Of a stretch of DNA of 64,000 bases, positions 42,883 through 55,281 are shown in pieces. Every line of letters begins with the position of its first letter. Position 1 is the first letter of the stretch. Source of the stretch: Harmothoe impar (taxonomy: Eukaryota > Annelida > Polychaeta > Phyllodocida > Polynoidae). The notes under the pieces were generated by a model, which saw only the letters and a list, made by a program, of their open reading frames with translations, was not told the DNA's origin and searched no databases. Position numbers and translations under genes: made by a program. The stretch covers positions 67,197,534 through 67,261,533 of the forward strand of contig OX381719.1 in assembly GCA_947462335.1 (NCBI GenBank). Reading direction: 5' to 3'.

Positions 42883-44000
42883 TAAGTCCTAGATGATAGT
42901 TATACAGTTTGTATTATTTCTAACCATCTTAAGTATGCTTGCACATTCAATTATACACATAAAAAAATAGTATTGTTTAATTAGTGATTGTTACAGTGGT
43001 CCTATATTGAAAGGTGTATGTTGGGTAACATATTTATTACAAGTTTAGTCCGATGTTTAATTTCTAACCTCGGAATAACGTAAAAACATTTTTTCCCATA
43101 AATACAATGTAAATATTTCAAAACATGCTGACATCTGATTTTCTTCCAGAAATCACCATTTAATGTACTTTTTTATAGTTTATATTTAATCTGGGCTCGA
43201 GCTGGGCACTTTGAATCTGGACTGACCCATCTGGATTCCCAGTGGTAGCCCTGGACAAAAAGGAACATAACCCAGATATGGGCAAATCAGCTTGCCCACG
43301 TAAAAACACATATGGGTCCCACTAAGCAATGTTGGCTGGGTAGTAATGAACATAAAAATTCTTTCAGTAATGATAATTGATGGGTCTTTTTTGATAGCTT
43401 GCTGCTGGTCTATAAGAAAAATGAGTCATTTCATGTCCACACTATGCTTTTGAATATTTAATAGATGTGGATATAAGCTCTCAGACATTGTGAATCCTAG
43501 CGTGCCCCACTGTCCCCTTACACAGGTTGTGTCCTGCAGCAGGAGGCCATTGTCACAGGATGAGACGTTGTGCGTCGTGGACGCTGTGTGAAAAGGTTCA
43601 CAGGTCAGTGACAGTGCAGAACTAATGTACCATCTATATTCTGCATCCCCTCCATATGGGGTGTTCATCCAACCGTAGCAGGACTGCAGGCTGTGTGACC
43701 ATACAGACAGGATAAGACACTGTCCTTGTTGTCACTGTGTGAATAGGTGCACAGGGCAGTGACAGTGCAGACATCATGTATTCTGTACCTTTCAGTCTGC
43801 ACATCGCATCTAGTGGTTGTGTTAATCCAACCGTAGCAGGGCTTCAGGCTGTTTGACAATCTTGACGGGATGCGACAGCATGCATGGGTGAAACTAACAA
43901 AATATGTTCACAGGTCAGCTACGGTGCAGAGATTATATATTCTGTACCATTTATCCCCAACTTCGCATCTACCTGGGGTGTTGGTAGGACTGCAGGTTAC
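42883..44000 (-). repeat. Interspersed repeat B, copy 2, right part (inverted)
   Basis: Minus-strand match to 9030-10020 of copy 1, including CTGACCTGTGAACCTTTTCA, GATGCAGAATATAGATGGTA and the CCTGCTACGGTTGGATTAACAC sub-repeats. It extends one sub-repeat further (to about 43995) than copy 1. Confidence 0.75.
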
Positions 44001-45419
44001 TTAGGACACTCAAAAATAAAAAGTTGTTTCTCATCACCACGCCCATCATGAAAGTCGTCATTTCAGGAAAAAAACTGTCAGTGGTGTAGACAGGTAGAAA
44101 TAACTTGCACTATTACAACTTTTAAGGATCAATAAACTTTAAATACTAAATAAAACTCTTAATTTACCTATATATTTCAGAATTGAGTAAAAAAAAAAAA
44201 CAATGAAAAAAACACACCCTGATCACATTTCTCACTGCCGGGTGATGAGAACCAACTTTTGAGTGGCCTTATGACCATTCAATTATAGAGACTAGGCCTA
44301 GATGCCCATTGAACATGTGCTGGTTTTTCCTAGACTTGTCCATAGTAACATGTAGATTCTCAAGAAGTGTCTCCGTATAATATTTGTTTATAAAAAGACA
44401 TCTTAGTAGCCAGTAGCACAGAGGTTATTTCAGTATAAACATGATACATATTTCCTGATGATGCCTACTCTTTTGTCCATATTTTGTAAACCAAAACATT
44501 ATATCGAAGGGGAGGGGGCTGGATATTCAGTCAAAATTAAGTTAGAAATGAACTTTATTTCTGATTTCAAAACCTCTGACCCATTCCTGTATTTCCTGCT
44601 CCAAAGATATACAGTTGGAAAACTCACCGATTTTTATCAGTTTTCATAACTTCAAGATGTCTGCTTCACCTTTTTGATCCATATAATAAAGATACAATGC
44701 ACTAATATAGGGACATTTTTAGTATTAAAAAATATCAAGATTGCTGTTATTGACAAAAAAAAAACATTTAATGATATACTGTACCACTGGCAGGTATTTC
44801 GAAAGTTCAAAAAATCAAAGATGGCCTCAATTGGCAGAAAACATGAATAACCTCAGATGGATGACCCCCATTTAATGTTAAACAAACATTCAGCAGTTTT
44901 TCTACCTAACATTGAATTAGTATCCAGTATATCGCTTGTATAGATTCATATAACTTTGAACTATATACTTTGATTAATAGATGTAAAAATGGATATCTAC
45001 CTAGATAACAGATGGTATAAGTATGAAAAATGAAGCCTGAAAGATGAAATAATTTTCGAGTTTTGGCTAAAAGCTATATTTGATTAGCATTACCAAAGTG
45101 GTTCTTTTAAATTACTATTTTGTTATAATTTTTATTTGTATTGATGCGCTATACCATTGGCATTACAAAACTAATTCGGTTTGGTGTCTAGCATGTCTAG
45201 AACCAATAGAATTCGAGTTTAATCATAGGAAAATATGGTAATCTATTGGAGGAAGGGTACCATAGATAAGTAACCCCTACATGGACCCCCTGTCACCACA
45301 TGCAGCTTTCACAGCTTGTCTGTGGGGCTTGTTCACGAGGCTTATGCGCGGGGACTGTGTGCCCCCATTACAAAATAGTTAATATTCTAGTTGTGGACCC
45401 CTAGGTTTGGATATATATC
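44001..45419. other. Intergenic, nothing recognised
   Basis: AT-rich DNA with several poly-A runs. No ORF of credible coding character, RNA gene or known repeat was recognised. Confidence 0.4.
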
Positions 45420-47130
45420 CTTAGATATGTTTGTGAAACAGTAAAATGCAGCACTAATAAATCACTTAGCCTTCTGCCCTATATAATGTTAACTCACTAA
45501 CATAGTGTAATATACAGGTAACTAACCTGCAAGAAACAAATAGACTTCAGGGACAATCATGGTGTGATATTGTTTTTTCATGCTTCTGTTTTCAAATTAA
45601 ACTTGACATGGATACTTTCGCTATTGTAGGACTTTGAAACACATCTTACTTAGAGCCCATTATATTCAAAATCAATGTTTACAGACACTTCTTATTAATC
45701 ACTGCTGAATAAGCGTACAGTGAGCCAAGTCCAAGACAAGTGTAGACTAATAATCAGGCCTCCTATAACTCTTCATTACCAGCCCTTATTATGTACGGTT
45801 GTTGAAGCATTTTCATTTGTTGCTCTGTAAAAGAGCTTACATATAGCTCTGATTAAATCAGCCTTTATTAAGCCAGAGCACAAGCAACCATAAATACTGC
45901 CTTTAAAGTGGGATTAAAGTAACCATGATTTCAATATATTGCTTAAACATGTCCATAACGTTATTTATAACCACAATCGTAGAAAATATGAAAATAGGAA
46001 GATCTGGACCTTGTTACTGATACATTCAACCATGAAGTCTGAGTGACATGCAATAGGATTATATAGTGTCACGTACATTCACAAAATGATTCAGCTACAT
46101 ATTTGTCCCTCAACATATTATTTATAGTGCTCTCTATGTAGATTCCTTCTGGATTGGTCCCCACTGAGTATTTGCTGGTTGTTTTCCTGATTTGTTAGTT
46201 ATGGTGCCACTAAACTGAAATCCTTAAAACCTTAAGTCAACAACAAAGAATGTAAACAGTGGGGTAAAACACAGGTTCCTGATGCTGTGCCGCATTTTAA
46301 AACCAACAGTGTTAAGTAACTTTGATCTTTAGGCAGGATTTTTTATAAAACCATAGACAACAGAGTCCTGCTGGAACAATTAAAAAACACCCAGAGATGC
46401 TGACAGCCTACTTGGGCATGATGCCTCCTTGTAAGACACAATATTCACTTAGATTATGTGTTTATTATGTCCTCTTTGTCTAAAAATAAAATAAATCAAC
46501 ACACCTGTCACCCAGTATGGCTCGGGTGTACTGCATAGGGGTCATTAAATACCAAAACTATTAATGACAAACAGGGATTCCTGAGACTGTTAGTCCTTGT
46601 CTTACCACCTAATATCTGCACATGCTGTTATGAGTAAAATGCCTTTTTTCTCTATGTAGAAGTAATAATGAACATAAAGACACATGTATGCTTTTAGTAA
46701 TGGCAAGTGATGGGTCTTTTTCAAGAGCCTGCTGCTTGTCTATAAATGACACATTTCATATCCACACTACGCTTTTGAATATTTAATAGATGTTGATATA
46801 AATTCTCAGAAATGGTGAATCCTGACATGCACTTAACCCCTTCCCTCCGGTCACAGGTCCTGTCCTACAGGAGGAGGCGATTGTCTAAGAACGAGACATT
46901 GTGGGTGTTGGACGCTGTCTGAAAAGGTTCACAGGTCACCCAAAGTGCAGAATTGCTGTACCATACATTTACTGTATGGCCTCTGTCTGGGGTGTTTGTC
47001 CAACCGTAGTCGGACGGCAGGCTGTTTGACAATACAGACAGGAGAGACTGTGTATGGACGGACACCGTATGGATGAGTCAGGGGTCAGTGACAGGTCAGA
47101 AATAATGTATTCTGCCACCATTCATTCTCT
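45420..47130 (-). repeat. Interspersed repeat B, copy 3, diverged (inverted, in two blocks)
   Basis: Block 45420-45800 matches the far end of copy 1 (10540-11040: AGCCTTCTGCCCT, ACTAACATAGTG, ACCTGCAAGAAAC, GTGAGCCAAGTCCAAGACAA). Block 46680-47130 matches the 9085-9540 part (GACGCTGTCTGAAAAGGTTCACAGGTCA, GTTTGTCCAACCGTAG). The 45800-46680 middle is not alignable by eye with copy 1. Divergence is higher than between copies 1 and 2. Confidence 0.65.
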
Positions 47131-49399
47131 ACATAGCATCCAATTTGAAAGTACAGTGATAGATTTCATGTAAATCTAGGTGTACCCTAAGACTATGTGC
47201 CAATGTTTCCTGGTAAAATGTCATTATAATAAAAGCCTGAATGATATAGGGGTAAGAAAAGTATTTAATCTGGTAGGACATGATCTTTCATTTTTAGGAA
47301 AAAAGAATATGGCAGCAAAGGGTTGTACCTCTTAGTGCCAATGGCATGTGATCATACATGATGCAAACCCTGTGTCTGTGTCTGTGTGTGTTCGTGTTCA
47401 AGCATTGGTAGCAGCCCAATGTCCCCTTTGTCAGGTGTAGTGGGGCTTGACACCTGACTGCCCAATTGTCTGTGGGAGCTGCAGTTTAATGGTTCGGTGC
47501 TGTTGTAAAGACACAACAGATCAATGTGATGACCAGGTCCTGCTGCTGTTCTGCTCTGCCTTATATCGTATTCTTATTCAACAAATACTGTGTATTGTGC
47601 ATGACATGTTCCCTAAAGAAACATTGAATCGATGAAGTGCCCAGGTCTGGCCCAGTCTGTGGTGACGAGGTTCTGCTGCTGTTCCACTCCAGTGGATTAT
47701 ACTATAACAGAAAGAGAAACTGATGGTCATGGCAACCTATTTGGATTCATAGAAGGGTTTTAATCCTGATCTAAATATGTCCTTATATTCCCCACATATA
47801 TGAATGGGCTCTTACTCAACCTGATAATCCTTCTGCTGCTTCTCCTGCCCTTACCATAACAACAGAGACTGGACTGCCACTACCTGGGCTTAAACTGCCC
47901 ATTTAAACAAAAATATGCTATTTTACATCAAAATTTTAAATGTACTGTGAGGTAGGTCCCATTTAGGTTAGCCCACCACGAAACCCTCTGGCCTCAGGCC
48001 ATCAACTTTACTTTCATGGCTACTTTTCAAATCCCATTCCATCTCATGGATGGGGTTCATATGGGCTGGACCTTGGTCAAGTGGGCATGTCACATTCTTG
48101 AACAAACCAATAGATATCCCTGTCAAAGTAACACCATATTAATCTTTATGCATCTTTATTATATTATTTTACAATTAAAAGTGTGGCATATGAGGGAAGT
48201 GTGGAATACCACTGACAATAAAATCAGGTCTAATGAGAGTTTCTCCCTTTAAGACAAAGGCCAAACAAAGAATGTTAAGCACCATCCCTGCTAAGGCGCA
48301 TTATGTAGTTTAAGTACTTTTTATAATAAATGTACAACACTGTATTGAAATCACAATATGATAGCACGCTGACTTGCCTCAAACAAGAATCTTATAACAT
48401 GGATCAATTGAGAGCAGTGTATACATGGTAGAGATATAATAACTTCTTGTCTCTACCATTATTAGTTTCACTCACGTAGCATATTACAGATGGCCTCTGT
48501 CATGTATACACTATTAGCAAACAATGTGCAGGAGGCATCATTGCAATGGCATTAATGATTTTATTTACAATATTACCATTTGGGTCTTACAACAAATATT
48601 CCCTGCACAGCTCAAAATAGGGAAGACACGCACATTTAAATATTGCTGGTGGGAAAAGGCCACTGACATATCTTTAATCAGTTTTAGGCTGAGATTTGGG
48701 AGTAGACACATTCATATTTGACTCAAATTACAAACTATTTAGAAGAAAAAAGCATATAGATTAAAGTCAAAATGGTCAAAATGGAACCAGGGGTAAAGTA
48801 GGGGGGTCCACATTTATTTCTTGCAGCTATCAATTATCTGGACATTATTCTTGATGGGATTAAAATAAGATCTGCATGTAAAAGACTCAAAAAGAAGATT
48901 TGTATACAAAATAATCCAGTTAGGAAGAACATATCAATATCAAACGATTTCTACTATTTTCTCATTGGAAAATGATATGTACTATTTTTACCATGGTGAT
49001 GTACTGTATGATGGTACCTCATCTACTTCAACTGGCAAACTGCAATGACTCCAGAATAGAACCCTTCTAATATTGCACCCACTGACCCCCAATGCTACAG
49101 TTCATATTCAAGTAAAGATAAACTGAAAGAGAGAAGCACCGCACTCTTGCTTAGATAAGCGTCCAGAAAATCTCAAGACAGGGATTTTTGGTATGGAATA
49201 TCTTTATTTCACCATATTTATGTCTGACATACATGAATCATTTCCTTGGTAAACTACAGGTTCCAGCCATCTTGTAATGCTCATATGTAATAAATCAGTA
49301 AACAGAAATTTGCAATACAATTGTCGTTATTTATCACAAATTTGTAGGAATATCTCTACCGGTAAGGCCCCATCTAGGCAAATACCCCCATAGGCAGGT
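47131..49399. other. Intergenic, nothing firm
   Basis: Only short low-complexity words and a diverged ~70-bp direct repeat (CAGGTC...CTGCTGCTGTTC near 47535 and 47660) were noted. No gene. The 5' end of the LINE probably lies near 49380-49450, but its exact start cannot be seen. Confidence 0.4.
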
Positions 49400-49641
49400 C
49401 CCGGCAACGCCGGCCTCTTGCGTCATGGCTACCTCTCTGGGGGTCCTCATCACAGAGAATTTCTAGATGGCCGCTGTCGAGTAATCCAGCACGAAGGGGA
49501 GCTCCAGAATTATCGGGAATTTTCACAACAACCATAGAAGTTGGGAACACCTAGAGTGGACAGTAGGTACATGAAGCCACGCTGCAAAGGTTATAATAAT
49601 TCTTGAAAGGATAGATTCGCCATTAGAGTAACAACGTCAAA

Positions 49642-51321
49642 ATGCCGGGTGGGAAAACCAAGCGAAGGCAAAAGTTAAAGACAGTGACAGCTACCTCTTC
49701 ACCGAAGGACATTGTTGACGCCTTGACAGCGCTGACACGGCATGTCCAGGACCTCGAATCGTTCGAAGACGAGATTAGAATCGAAGTCGAACGGATAGGC
49801 GACAAAACCGTGGAGAATGAGGGTAGGATTGCCACCATAGCAGAGAATAGCAGAGTCACTACCGAATTATTGGCTTCTATACAGGAAAAAATGAAAGAGG
49901 ATAAAGCGCAGTTCCAATCTGACATCGGTCTGGTACAAGACGCACAGAAACAACATGGCGGCGCTATCCTGTCAACAAGGCTCACGACGACATCTCTTGA
50001 AAACAAAATGGAGAAATTCGAGGCCGAGGATCGGAAAAAAACCCTCATAATGGATGGAGTGCCAGAAAGCAAGACAGAGAACCTAAGGAAACTAGTTGAT
50101 GCTCTGTTTGGTGATCTAGGACTTACCTACGGGAACGAAAAGGTGGACACAGTGTACAGGTTAGGAAAATTCAACCCTGACAACGATAGGCCTAGGTCGG
50201 TAGTCTTAAAACTGAATCATCGGGGTATCAAAGGTGAAATATACCGGAATGTAAAAAACCTCAGAGACATTGACGACTGGATAGGGGTATCTCTACTTGA
50301 CGAGCTCACATCGGTGGAAAGGAAACAATTCTTAGAATTGAGGTCCTTATACTACCTTGCCAAGCGCTTCAAGCTCAAAGATGTACAATTGAGACAAAGG
50401 GCACTTATTGTTGATAAACAATCATATGCCCACAAGGACATCCCTAACCTGCCTCATGGTTTAAATCTCCAAGCCGCTACTACAATAAAAACACTGGATG
50501 GACTGGCGTTCAAGTCAGAGCATAATGTGTATAGCAATTTGTACCCGGTAGCACTGGAATACGAGGGCCAGAATTTTTGTTCTGTCGAACAGGGCTTGCA
50601 GTACATGAAGGCAAAGGAGGCAGGGGACAAAGATGCAATGGAACAGATCCTAGCGACCAACAACCCATATGAGATCATGGACATTGGAAAGGCCATTAAA
50701 ACACCTAAAACATGGAATAAATTGGCTACTAGAGTGCTGTACAATTTGCTGAAGATCAAATTTACGGGCCCCAAGGAAAAATGGCTCTTAAATTCAGGTG
50801 AAAAACGATTCTACGAATGTACCTATCACCCCATCTATGGGGCTGGTAGACATTTGGGAAACGCCCATACCCTCAGCCACACTACTTGCAAAGGGGGAAA
50901 CCTAATGGGTCTTCTACTCGAGAAGTTAAGAGCAGAACTGAGAGGCAATCCACCTGCACCTGAGAGCCCTGAGAAAGCAGCAAACAAGGACACTCCTGTG
51001 GCATCTCCCGTGGCAGCCCCTGTTGCAGCCCCTGTGACGGCCCCTGTAGCAGCCCCTGAAGCAGCACCTGCAGCAACACCCAAGGCAACTGTTGTGGCAA
51101 CCCCCGGGGCAACACCTGAAACACCCCCAAGAACAGAGACACCCCCCAAGATAATCCCCAAGGAAGGTGAAGTCAAGACCAAAACTCCTGCTGACTCAGA
51201 CGAGTTGAGAAAAGTGGTACAAGAACTTATGGGCGAAGCAGCCAAACCTAAACCAGGCGTAGTTGGAGGAGGTGACACACCCCCTATCAACCTGTTCGAG
51301 GGTAAAACTGATGAACAATAG
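49642..51321 (+). CDS. LINE ORF1 protein with coiled coil, RRM-like and NADAR domains
   Basis: Intact 559-codon ORF. Residues ~15-135 are a Glu/Lys-rich coiled coil. Residues ~137-255 resemble the L1-type ORF1 RRM: KTLIMDGVPES, VYRLG, RPRSVVLKL and a basic helix. Residues ~285-430 match the NADAR/YbiA fold: a VYSNLYP strand, FCSVEQGLQYMKA helix, KTW, VLYNLLKIKF, LLNSGEKRFYE, then YGAGR and GGNLMGLLLEKLRAEL. The tail is a Pro-Ala repeat plus an acidic helix. ORF1 proteins bind element RNA and act as chaperones. NADAR enzymes act on N-glycosidic bonds of ADP-ribose-like or riboflavin intermediates, and some remove ADP-ribose from guanine. A counter-defence or nucleic-acid-repair role is inferred. 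Conserved N, E, W and G.N positions are kept; the usual WG before G is YG. Confidence 0.82.
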   Translation: MPGGKTKRRQKLKTVTATSSPKDIVDALTALTRHVQDLESFEDEIRIEVERIGDKTVENEGRIATIAENSRVTTELLASIQEKMKEDKAQFQSDIGLVQDAQKQHGGAILSTRLTTTSLENKMEKFEAEDRKKTLIMDGVPESKTENLRKLVDALFGDLGLTYGNEKVDTVYRLGKFNPDNDRPRSVVLKLNHRGIKGEIYRNVKNLRDIDDWIGVSLLDELTSVERKQFLELRSLYYLAKRFKLKDVQLRQRALIVDKQSYAHKDIPNLPHGLNLQAATTIKTLDGLAFKSEHNVYSNLYPVALEYEGQNFCSVEQGLQYMKAKEAGDKDAMEQILATNNPYEIMDIGKAIKTPKTWNKLATRVLYNLLKIKFTGPKEKWLLNSGEKRFYECTYHPIYGAGRHLGNAHTLSHTTCKGGNLMGLLLEKLRAELRGNPPAPESPEKAANKDTPVASPVAAPVAAPVTAPVAAPEAAPAATPKATVVATPGATPETPPRTETPPKIIPKEGEVKTKTPADSDELRKVVQELMGEAAKPKPGVVGGGDTPPINLFEGKTDEQ

Positions 51322-51925
51322 ACTACATATATTTCTATACAGACCATGTCCAGAATGTAAAACAAGTTTAGTTCTTTTATTTTTTGAAGTTTGATATCAA
51401 TGAATTTAAAATATTATATCACCGGTACTTTAATTGTAATGTGAAATATAGAATTTAAAATGTTTAGGACTAATAACCAATATATTTAGAAGTATTAAAT
51501 TTAAAATCAGTACACATACGATTTGATTGGAGCATACACTGAACGCTATGAGGTAATACATATACATATTGAAACTTACCGGTATGGTTCTTTAGTATAG
51601 ATTACTTATCAGGTAAAATGACTTTGGATTGGTTATTCATTGTTACTTACCGGTATATGACACGTCTAAACACTACATGATTTGAAAAGTGATTGCATAT
51701 ATGGAAGTTTTATATCTGTCCCTGTTTAAAACTTATAAATGAACTGTCTAGGCATCTATCGAATGAAAATTGATTATATACAAATTTTATAAATTTTTTC
51801 TTCTATAATGTAGCAAAGGAGCATTTGAAATCCCCATGTCATCTGAACCATGTTAAAAGTCGACACAGGCCGCCACAAGGGCAGAGTCCTGCTGTTTTTA
51901 AATGTATATATGTTTGTAAGTCATT
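51322..51925. other. ORF1-ORF2 spacer of the LINE
   Basis: About 600 bp, AT-rich, with several TACCGGTA-like words and no ORF. Inter-ORF spacers of this size occur in LINEs, and here ORF2 probably needs reinitiation or a separate start. Confidence 0.5.
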
Positions 51926-52708
51926 ATGTGTTTGCAAGTGGGTACAAAGCTGATAAATCAACCTGTTTCCCTGATCATGGCTGACATACCCCTGATACCA
52001 GGGAAAGGTTTGAAAATTTTTCATTTGAACGCTCACAGTATTAGAAATAAGTTTTCAGTTCTAAAAAAAGAACTGGAAAGACAAGGTATTGATATTATTT
52101 TGTTTTCTGAATCTTGGCTGACCTCGTTAAACCTTGATGAAGATTTTGTTCTTGAGAACTATAACTTGTATAGGGTAGATCGAGCCAGACCCATCAATGC
52201 TGGTGGAGTATGTGCATATGTTCATGAGACGATTTCATGCTCGCCTGTGTTTTATTCGAATTTAAATAAGAGTGATTTAAATATTGAAATACAATGGTTA
52301 AAAATAAATAAGGGCTTATCTAAATCTCTAGTCATAGGAAATATTTATAGACCTCCGGAAGGGGATAAAGTCACTTTCATAAGTGAATTACAAAACATGT
52401 TAAATCAAATTGAAAATGCTGAAAATTTAGACATAGTTCTCACAGGTGATTTCAATATAAATGTACTACCGGAAAGTCCTATAAAAAACTTGATGTATTC
52501 AACTATGAGTGATCACAGTTTAAGGCAACTTATACATGAACCTACACGTACAAAGGGTATTAAGACTTGTATAGATTTAATTTTTACAAATGTTATTCAT
52601 GTAACAGAAAGTGGAGTAGCGATGCTGAATGTGAGTGATCACCTACCGGTATACATGTGTATAAAGCATAAAAAAGAAAAAAATCAAAAAAAAATGTTTT
52701 GTTGGTAG
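51926..52708 (+). CDS. LINE ORF2, endonuclease half (before a frameshift)
   Basis: The frame has ATG at 51926 (a second ATG at 51977 gives MADIPLIPG). It encodes an APE-type endonuclease: FHLNAHSIRNK (catalytic Asn), ILFSESWLT (catalytic Glu), NIYRPPEG, LTGDFNIN (the GDFN motif), IDLIFTN and a final VSDHLPV (SDH motif). All the expected catalytic blocks are present. The enzyme nicks target DNA to prime reverse transcription. The frame ends at 52708 after a run of nine A residues at 52689-52697, and coding clearly continues one base out of phase (KCFVGRSYKYYD), so a single-base change in the homopolymer splits ORF2 here. Confidence 0.85.
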   Translation: MCLQVGTKLINQPVSLIMADIPLIPGKGLKIFHLNAHSIRNKFSVLKKELERQGIDIILFSESWLTSLNLDEDFVLENYNLYRVDRARPINAGGVCAYVHETISCSPVFYSNLNKSDLNIEIQWLKINKGLSKSLVIGNIYRPPEGDKVTFISELQNMLNQIENAENLDIVLTGDFNINVLPESPIKNLMYSTMSDHSLRQLIHEPTRTKGIKTCIDLIFTNVIHVTESGVAMLNVSDHLPVYMCIKHKKEKNQKKMFCW

Positions 52709-54827
52709 ATCCTATAAGTATTATGACGAATCTGATTTCTGTGAGGACTTTAAGGTCGCAAACTGGGATCTCTTTGACATGTGTGAAGAAGTCGACGTGT
52801 GTTGGGACATTTATAAAAATATTATTAGTGACATTCTTGACCTGTCATGTCCGGTTAGAAATTTTAAGGTTGGTTACCAGGAACAACCATGGTTAACACA
52901 CGATTTGATTGTAAAAATAATTGAAAAAAATAATGCTTTAAGATTAGCCAAAAGAACAGATTCGATTCTACATTGGTTCCAGGCTAACGAGTTGAAAAAT
53001 AAATGTCAAACGGATGTTAAACATGCTAAAGAGTTATTTATAGTAGACGAGGTGGAGGTAAATAAAAATGATGCAAAAAAATTCTGGTCTTCCATGAAGA
53101 ACCTAGTTCCAGGTAAAGGGAAAAAGTCAAGACAAATTAATCTTGAAGTCAATGGCGAGTGCGTTCCAGTCCTAGAGGTAGCAGACCACATTAACAATTA
53201 TTTTGCGGGTATTGGTCCTGAGCTTGAACGTGTACATATAGGTCCATGGGGCTTTGAAGGCACCCACTGTGATGTTACTATGAATGATATTGTGATTGAC
53301 TGCGACGATGTGGCTAAAATAGCTGCGAGCCTAAAAAATAATAAGTCCTCCTCTATCGAAAATATTTCCACTAAAGTTTTTAAAGCATCTGTCAAATGTT
53401 TACCTTCCAAATTAACCAAAATTCTTGCTTTGTCGTTGAAATATTCTAAAATACCTAGTAGTTGGAAAATTGCCAAAGTAACACCACTCCCTAAATCAGG
53501 AGACTTAACAAATGTTTCAAATTATAGACCCATCAGTCAACTTCCAGTGCCTGGTAAAATTTTGGAAAGAATTATACATACACAAATAACCAGTCATCTA
53601 GACATAAATAACATTTTAACCAAAATTCAGGGGGGTTATAGAAAAAACTGTTCAACTATTGACACGATAAGCAAATTAACAAATGATATTTTAAGAAATA
53701 GAAATTTAGGCCTCTCTACAATAGCTGCTTTCATCGATACAAAAAAAGCTTTCGATTGCGTAAATCACTTAATATTAATAGATAAATTTAAAAATTACGG
53801 TATTCTGGGAAAAAACATACTTTGGATAGAGGAGTACCTAAGAGGCAGAAGTCAACAAGTGACAGCGAATAATACTGTATCAGGCTTACAGAATCTATCA
53901 TGTGGTGTACCACAGGGTAGTATTTTGGGCCCTCTATTTTTCTTAATCTATGTGAATGATATTAAAAATGACGATTTACATGTAAAAACACTACTGTACG
54001 CAGACGATACCATGTTATACGTCCATGGAAATAACCACAAAGATATGTGCAATCATATTCAACGTGGCATGGACACTTACTGTGCATGGTCCTCAAATAA
54101 TAAATTAACCATGAACGAGAAAAAGACCAAGCTAATGTTCTTTACGTCGGCACCTATGTATAAAAAAGTAAAGTTTCATGAATTAATTGTTAATGTGAAA
54201 AATGAAAAACTACATTTTGTACCTTCTTTTAAGTACCTTGGTGTTACCTTAGACTATGAGCTGACGTTCAATGCCCATGTAAACCAACTGAGCAAGGCTT
54301 TTAAAACTTATTTATTAGGCCAGCTTAAATCATATGTACCTACAGATTTAATGTTATTAATTTATAGGACGTATGCATTACCGGTTATTGATTATTCGGA
54401 TATTTTGTACACAAAGGCATCTGAAGATTCTCTTTCAAATTTGCAATTTATTCAAAATAGATGTCTAAAACACTGTTTAAAGGTTCCTCATTTAACCTCG
54501 ACTGATTATGTACATGAAAAAGCTGCGCTTCCTATGTTAGCCAATAGAAGGATTTTCCATGCCAGGATGAGAGGTCACAAATTATCAAGAAATGATGAAA
54601 ATTTAATTCAAGTTGTCAGGACCACACGAGCAAACAGTGCCCCCTTGTTGAAGTATGGTATAATACACGCAGCATCTTATGAAAGGAGTTTAGAGGTCAT
54701 AGTAGCCAGGGCATGGAACGCACTTGATGTTAAATATAGAGAAGTGGAGCCAATTGCATTGTTTAAATATGAAATGAAAAAATTATTGATAGAGACGATC
54801 CCAAAAGATACTCGAAACATGTATTAA
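52709..54827 (+). CDS. LINE ORF2, reverse transcriptase half
   Basis: Continues ORF2 from the poly-A frameshift; the first ATG in this frame is at 52779, giving 682 codons. The RT domain has SNYRPISQLPVPGKILE, AFIDTKKAFDCVNH (motif A), SCGVPQGSILGPLFFLIYVND (motif B; 21 residues run from about 53899, key residues GVPQGS) and the catalytic LLYADDTMLYV. A thumb region and a C-terminal segment with ALPVIDYSDI and RNRCLKHCLKV follow, as in CR1/L2/Jockey elements. There is no RNase H. The protein would perform target-primed reverse transcription in the nucleus. Apart from the one frameshift no stop interrupts it. Confidence 0.88.
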
Positions 54828-55248
54828 AATACCTTTATTTCGGCAGAGTACCCTAGCAAAATATTTTATTGTATAAGAATAATATGACCCTGTTTTGTCC
54901 TGTAACCAGTAAATGAATACAGTATCCCTCAATTCACTGTAAAAGTTTCTGTAATAGCGAAAACCTCCGAGTCTCTTTTGAGTCAACTGTAAGCGTGAAA
55001 TCCGTATAGGTGCATACAAGCATAATCTACTCTGTAGATGTATCACCTAAACTTTATGACCCGTATTTGTCTAACCAATGATATTGTACTGTTGAAGCTG
55101 ATCTGTGATAGATATTTTATTTTAATTTATTTTATATACTCGTTATTAAATGATCCAAATCAAGATCTAACCATATGAAAATGTTGGATATATCAAAGCA
55201 ACGCACAGTACACATGTAAAGGATGAAGTTTATTATTTGGTCAATAAA

Positions 55249-55281
55249 GTTAAATTGTTCTTAAAAAAAATTGTTCTTAAA
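55249..55281 (+). repeat. 3'-terminal short tandem repeat of the LINE
   Basis: Two tandem copies of ATTGTTCTTAAAAA, the second shorter, at the end of the element. Short 3' terminal repeats in place of a long poly-A tail are characteristic of CR1/L2-type LINEs. Confidence 0.6.

Larger units (their letters stand above)
49400..55281 (+). mobile_element. CR1/L2-like LINE with a NADAR-domain ORF1, near full length
   Basis: The order is 5' UTR, ORF1 (49642-51321), a 600-bp spacer, ORF2 with APE endonuclease and reverse transcriptase (51926-54827, one frameshift), a ~440-bp 3' UTR, and a terminal short repeat of TTGTTCTTAAAAA (two copies ending at 55281). This layout and the 3' microsatellite-like tail fit the CR1/L2 (Jockey) superfamily. 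Coding regions are almost intact, so the copy is young. The 5' boundary is approximate. Confidence 0.8.
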
